58,410 bases of DNA from Planctomycetaceae bacterium (GTDB lineage Bacteria > Planctomycetota > Planctomycetia > Planctomycetales > Planctomycetaceae): positions 1 through 58,410 of the forward strand of contig JANQQW010000045.1 of assembly GCA_028284885.1 (NCBI GenBank). Direction: 5' to 3'. Under the pieces are notes generated by a model that had not been told where the DNA came from, made no database searches, and saw only the letters and a program-made list of their open reading frames with translations. The position numbers and the translations under genes were made by a program. Every line of letters begins with the position of its first letter. Position 1 is the first letter of the stretch. Below are positions 55,564 to 58,410 of this stretch, piece after piece.

Positions 55564-55905
55564 TCAGTTCGAGTTCTCGGGGGCACCCGTGCCGTTGTCG
55601 AGCTTCGGACGCGGGGTCACCTCGAAAATGGCGCTGCAGTCACATTCGTCCTGCTGGTCCCGGAACGCACTACCGGCAACGGCCGCGTGGAAACCGCGCT
55701 CGCCGTCGGGGTTCACGAAGCCGTCGTAGACGAACGACTGCTCGATCGAACCGAAGGCGCTGGCAAGGTCGCCGAGTTCCTGGTTGACGGCCTTGGTGAC
55801 GGCGTGCAGGCCGACGACGAGCATCAGGACGCCGATCGTGAGGACGAGAACGAGTTCCGCCGAGATGACGAGGCCAGCCTCGTCGTTCCAGAGTTGGTTC
55901 AGCAT
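55564..55905 (-). CDS. Pilin-like small protein, array copy D
   Basis: The 113-residue protein begins MLNQLWNDEAGLVISAELVL, followed by the helix LTIGVLMLVVGLHAVTKAV. The centre is NQELGDLASAFGSIEQSFVY and the turn GFVNPDGERGFHAAVAGSAF. The C-terminal motif is DECDCSAIFEVTPRPKLDN. Its ribosome-site region AAGGTTACAAGAC is nearly identical to that of copy C, consistent with recent duplication. The upstream 14-base word CGTGCCACTCGGAC (56282) is also found upstream of copy E. Probably exported; role unknown. Confidence 0.75.
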   Translation of the reverse strand: MLNQLWNDEAGLVISAELVLVLTIGVLMLVVGLHAVTKAVNQELGDLASAFGSIEQSFVYDGFVNPDGERGFHAAVAGSAFRDQQDECDCSAIFEVTPRPKLDNGTGAPENSN

Positions 55906-56518
55906 TGTCTTGTAACCTTGGTTTTGGTCGTGCTTGGTTGGTTTGGTTGGCCCGAACCCTGGCCGGGGCCTCGAACCGCGTCCCCGCCCGGCGTCTCGCG
56001 AAGCTGATCCCAACGCGAAGTCGTCTGACGGTTCCCGACGAGTCGCTGGCCGGCGGCTCGTCCATCCTGCAGGTGTCTCGTGTCGGCCGCCTTGGTGGCC
56101 GGGTGTACGCTCGGGGCCGGCGCGCCCGCCGGCCCCGACCTCTCTCACACGCCAGGGGTGTTGCGCAGCCCCTCGAGTGTGTCGGAAAGCCGTTGAGTTC
56201 GATGCGAAGCAACGGACTGCGGAAGGCACTTGGACCTCCCGAACCCGTCGTCTCGTCACGACCGTCAGCAGGTGCACAACGCGTGCCACTCGGACAACCA
56301 TTCCGACCGAAGCGTTCCGCACAGGCCACACGACCGGCCTCCAGCCCACGTGGTGCGAGTTCTTGCGGCTGGCTCGCCGACTTCGGCCATACCGCCGGCG
56401 TCGATCCTACCGTTCATGCCGGTTGTCACGGTTGCGCTCGGCGTGTCAGTGGAATCGAACGATTGCGACCTGCGGATTGTGTCAATCCCACTGAGAACAC
56501 CGGTCGTGGCGCATGCAA
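55906..56518. other. Spacer between array copies D and E
   Basis: About 610 bases hold no credible gene. GGGGCCGGCG and CGCCGGCCCC form a perfect 10-bp hairpin at 56113-56136. The word CGTGCCACTCGGAC at 56282-56295 is repeated at 57406-57419. Both copies lie about 350-390 bases before the starts of D and E. Confidence 0.45.
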
Positions 56519-56547
56519 GAGCCCTCGGCCAACTCGACCGAGGGCTC
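56519..56547 (-). terminator. Hairpin downstream of array copy E
   Basis: GAGCCCTCGG and CCGAGGGCTC form a perfect 10-bp stem around CCAACTCGA. It starts 21 bases after the copy E stop. Confidence 0.6.
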
Positions 56548-56568
56548 AACTTCGAACGGACGCCGTGC

Positions 56569-57054
56569 TCAGTGCTGTTCTTCGCACTCCGCACAACCCG
56601 GCTCCACCTCCAGGTGGGGCGTCGTCTCGACCTCGACCGCACCGCCGACCGTCGTGCTGCCGCCCGACAGGGCCGCTCCGCCGCTCTCCGCCCCCGCACC
56701 GGCGTCGCTCTTGACGGCACCGCCGACCGCGACGATCTCCGAGCAGTCGCAGAAGTCGCCCGTGTCCAGGTAGCCGGAGCCGGCGACGAACGCGTGCGAC
56801 CCGCAGGTGTTGCCGAACCCGACTCCGAAGCCGCCCGTCCCGAAGTTCGCCGGGTTCACGAAGCCGTTGTAGGAGTACGACTGGTTCAGGGCCCCGAACG
56901 CGCCGGCGACGTCGTTCAGCTCCTGGTTCAGGCTGCTCGCCACCGCGTTCAGGCCGACGACCATGGCGAGCACGCCGACCGTCATGATCAGGACGAGTTC
57001 GGCTGACACGATCAGCCCTCCCTCGTCGTTCCACAGCTCTTGCAACGTTCTCAT
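56569..57054 (-). CDS. Pilin-like small protein, array copy E (longer, divergent)
   Basis: The 161-residue protein begins MRTLQELWNDEGGLIVSAEL with the helix VLIMTVGVLAMVVGLNAVAS. The centre NQELNDVAGAFGALNQSYSY is conserved, but a Gly/Phe-rich insertion (FGTGGFGVGFGNTCGSHAFV) adds about 15 residues. The DFCDCSEI motif is kept. A Gly/Ser/Ala-rich tail of about 45 residues adds a second cysteine pair at the end (PGCAECEEQH). It is the first gene of the array by position on the minus strand and probably the least altered promoter context. Leader: GGGAGAAG before the ATG. Function is unknown; the extra cysteines could crosslink subunits. Confidence 0.72.
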   Translation of the reverse strand: MRTLQELWNDEGGLIVSAELVLIMTVGVLAMVVGLNAVASSLNQELNDVAGAFGALNQSYSYNGFVNPANFGTGGFGVGFGNTCGSHAFVAGSGYLDTGDFCDCSEIVAVGGAVKSDAGAGAESGGAALSGGSTTVGGAVEVETTPHLEVEPGCAECEEQH

Positions 57055-57728
57055 CGTTCTTCTCCCGAAGAGGGTGTTCGGCTCGAGGCCGTTGGTTCCG
57101 CGTCCGTCAGGAGCCGAAAGGGGGCGAACGGGACGGGAGGCAACCAACCTCTCGTCGCGAACCGCGAACGGTCCAGCACGACACCGCTCGCCCCCCCTCG
57201 ACACCCGGGGCAGTCGCTGGCCGGGGATCAGCCGGCCGTCTCGAATCGCTGCTCCACCGTTCCCGTTGGGTTGGATGGTCGAGACCACTCTCCGCCGTCC
57301 GCCGAGCCGTCCGCCGTGGGAATCGCTTCCACCCCGACGACCCTCTCAGTCCGGAACCTCGTGAGAATCGGTCTCCTCGATTCGACGGACACGAAACGCA
57401 CGACCCGTGCCACTCGGACGACGCGTACGACCGGCACAACCGGACCACGCGACCGATGCGACGACCGAGCAACGGGTTGCGCTGCGTAGGGGGGGCCACG
57501 CGTCACCCACGATGGGAGCGGTTGTGCCGGTCGTGCCGTTCAGAACGATTGACACGCCTGGCGCGACGGCGTCAGTCGTAGCGAACGTTCGGACTCTGCG
57601 GGCGCGCCGCCCGGCCCGGTCCCGTCGGCGACCGTGGGTTCGGGGCGGCGCCCGTTTGTCGCCGTGCACCGCGTGAACTACGCTCTTCGACTCGCCCTTC
57701 CCGACCGTCCCGCCCACGGAGAACCGAC
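57055..57728. other. Long spacer upstream of array copy E and the second epimerase
   Basis: The ~670 bases between divergent genes contain no credible gene. An inverted pair CGACCGGCACAACCG (57427-) and CGGTTGTGCCGGTCG (57521-) could fold into a long-range hairpin. The word CGTGCCACTCGGAC at 57406 is shared with 56282. TTGACA at 57549 lies about 180 bases from the epimerase start, but no good -10 box accompanies it. Confidence 0.45.
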
Positions 57729-58410
57729 TTGTCGCAATGCCTCGTCACCGGCGGCGCCGGCTTCATCGGCAGCCACCTCGTCGAACGCCTCTTGGGCGAC
57801 GGCCATCGCGTCACGGTTCTCGACGACCTCTCCACCGGCCGCGACGCCAACCTCGCCGCCGTCCGGGACCACCCGGACCTCACCGTCCGTGTCGGCTCGA
57901 TCGCGGACGAGTCCCTCCTCGCCGAGCTCGTGGCGGAAGCGGAAACGATCTACCACCTCGCCGCCGCCGTCGGCGTGCAGCTCGTCGCCGACGACCCGCT
58001 CCGCACGATCGAGACGAACGTCCAGCCGACGGAGTCGCTGCTGCGACTCGCGTCCCTCGGCAAGCGGCGGGTCTTCCTCGCCTCCACGAGCGAGGTGTAC
58101 GGCAAGAACCCGAAGGAGCGGTGGACCGAGGAGGACGACCTCGTCTTCGGGCCCACGTCGAAACCCCGCTGGGCCTACGGGGCGTCGAAGGCGATCGACG
58201 AGTTCCTCGCCCTCGCGTATCACGGCCGGTTCGGCCTGCCGGTCGTCGTCGGCCGCTTCTTCAACGTCGTCGGCCCGCGGCAGGTCGGACGGTACGGCAT
58301 GGTCGTCCCCCGCTTCGTCGACTCCGCCCTCGCCGGCGAGCCGATCTGCGTCTACGACGACGGCAGCCAGGTCCGCTGCTTCGGCCACGTCCGCGAGGTC
58401 GTCGACTGCG
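57729..58410 (+). CDS. NAD-dependent epimerase/dehydratase, partial (3' end outside window)
   Basis: The frame is open to the end of the window and gives about 227 residues from TTG 57729 ([20 protein letters not shown]). No ATG lies before the Rossmann motif, so TTG is likely. The catalytic serine/threonine region is [13 protein letters not shown] and the YxxxK motif is [32 protein letters not shown] is typical of UDP-sugar 4-epimerases and UDP-glucuronate decarboxylases. The long acidic segment [16 protein letters not shown] favours the decarboxylase-like branch, but the sugar is not assignable. It diverges from the pilin-like array and shares its N-terminal sequence with the epimerase at 52034. 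Confidence 0.85.
   Translation, partial: MSQCLVTGGAGFIGSHLVERLLGDGHRVTVLDDLSTGRDANLAAVRDHPDLTVRVGSIADESLLAELVAEAETIYHLAAAVGVQLVADDPLRTIETNVQPTESLLRLASLGKRRVFLASTSEVYGKNPKERWTEEDDLVFGPTSKPRWAYGASKAIDEFLALAYHGRFGLPVVVGRFFNVVGPRQVGRYGMVVPRFVDSALAGEPICVYDDGSQVRCFGHVREVVDC

Noticed and set aside
53076..57054. Annotation of the array proteins as branched-chain aminotransferases
   Set aside because: The proteins are only 109-161 residues with one helix and no PLP-binding lysine motif; the label is a known kind of misannotation.

Overview
The window is high-GC bacterial DNA and almost certainly comes from a planctomycete (Planctomycetota). The strongest signs are three DUF1587/DUF1592/DUF1588/DUF1585 proteins with CxxCH heme motifs, each paired with a DUF1552 protein. 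Others are a DUF1501 protein with a twin-arginine-like leader, a sulfatase, a sialate-esterase-like protein, PQQ-type propellers, and five copies of a small 'SAELVL' pilin-like protein. The genus cannot be fixed from sequence alone. No rRNA, tRNA, CRISPR array, transposase or phage gene was seen.

Layout. 1-7.1 kb: the end of a propeller protein, a lipoprotein, a repeat-rich stretch with a small membrane protein, and a single-chain MmeI-like restriction-modification enzyme followed by a MITE-like inverted-repeat element. 7.1-9.7 kb: a G/T-rich leader, an orphan sigma-54-type response regulator and a small lipoprotein. 9.8-17.1 kb: an apparent operon of DUF1501, zinc metallopeptidase, DUF1592-type and DUF1552 genes, with a convergent sulfatase. 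17.1-21.3 kb: zinc-ribbon proteins, kdsB, a TfoX C-domain protein and pyrG. 21.3-34.8 kb: secreted and hypothetical proteins, DUF3592, a large lectin-like/propeller membrane protein, crcB, a PQQ/HEAT pair, an NTF2-like protein, YjbR, ankyrin, Nudix, lpd and a STAS-like protein. 35.1-36.8 kb: a dihydropteroate-synthase-like gene overlapping a pteridine-reductase-like gene. 37-49 kb: a probable five-gene, 12-kb operon of two tandem DUF1592/DUF1552 pairs plus a two-domain sialate-esterase-like protein. 49-58.4 kb: a DECH helicase and two NAD-dependent epimerases bracketing a five-gene array of pilin-like proteins.

The gene sets probably serve the cell surface and periplasm. The DUF1592-type proteins (with heme sites) and the DUF1552/DUF1501 proteins (with export leaders) are likely extracytoplasmic partners, and the esterase and sulfatase suggest work on decorated polysaccharides. 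The pilin-like array, with its own hairpins, shared upstream words and conserved CDC motif, is the best candidate for an undescribed system. Other observations worth a second look are a dispersed palindromic repeat translated in frame inside kdsB, a response regulator with GAFTSA in place of GAFTGA, and the folate/pterin-type gene pair.
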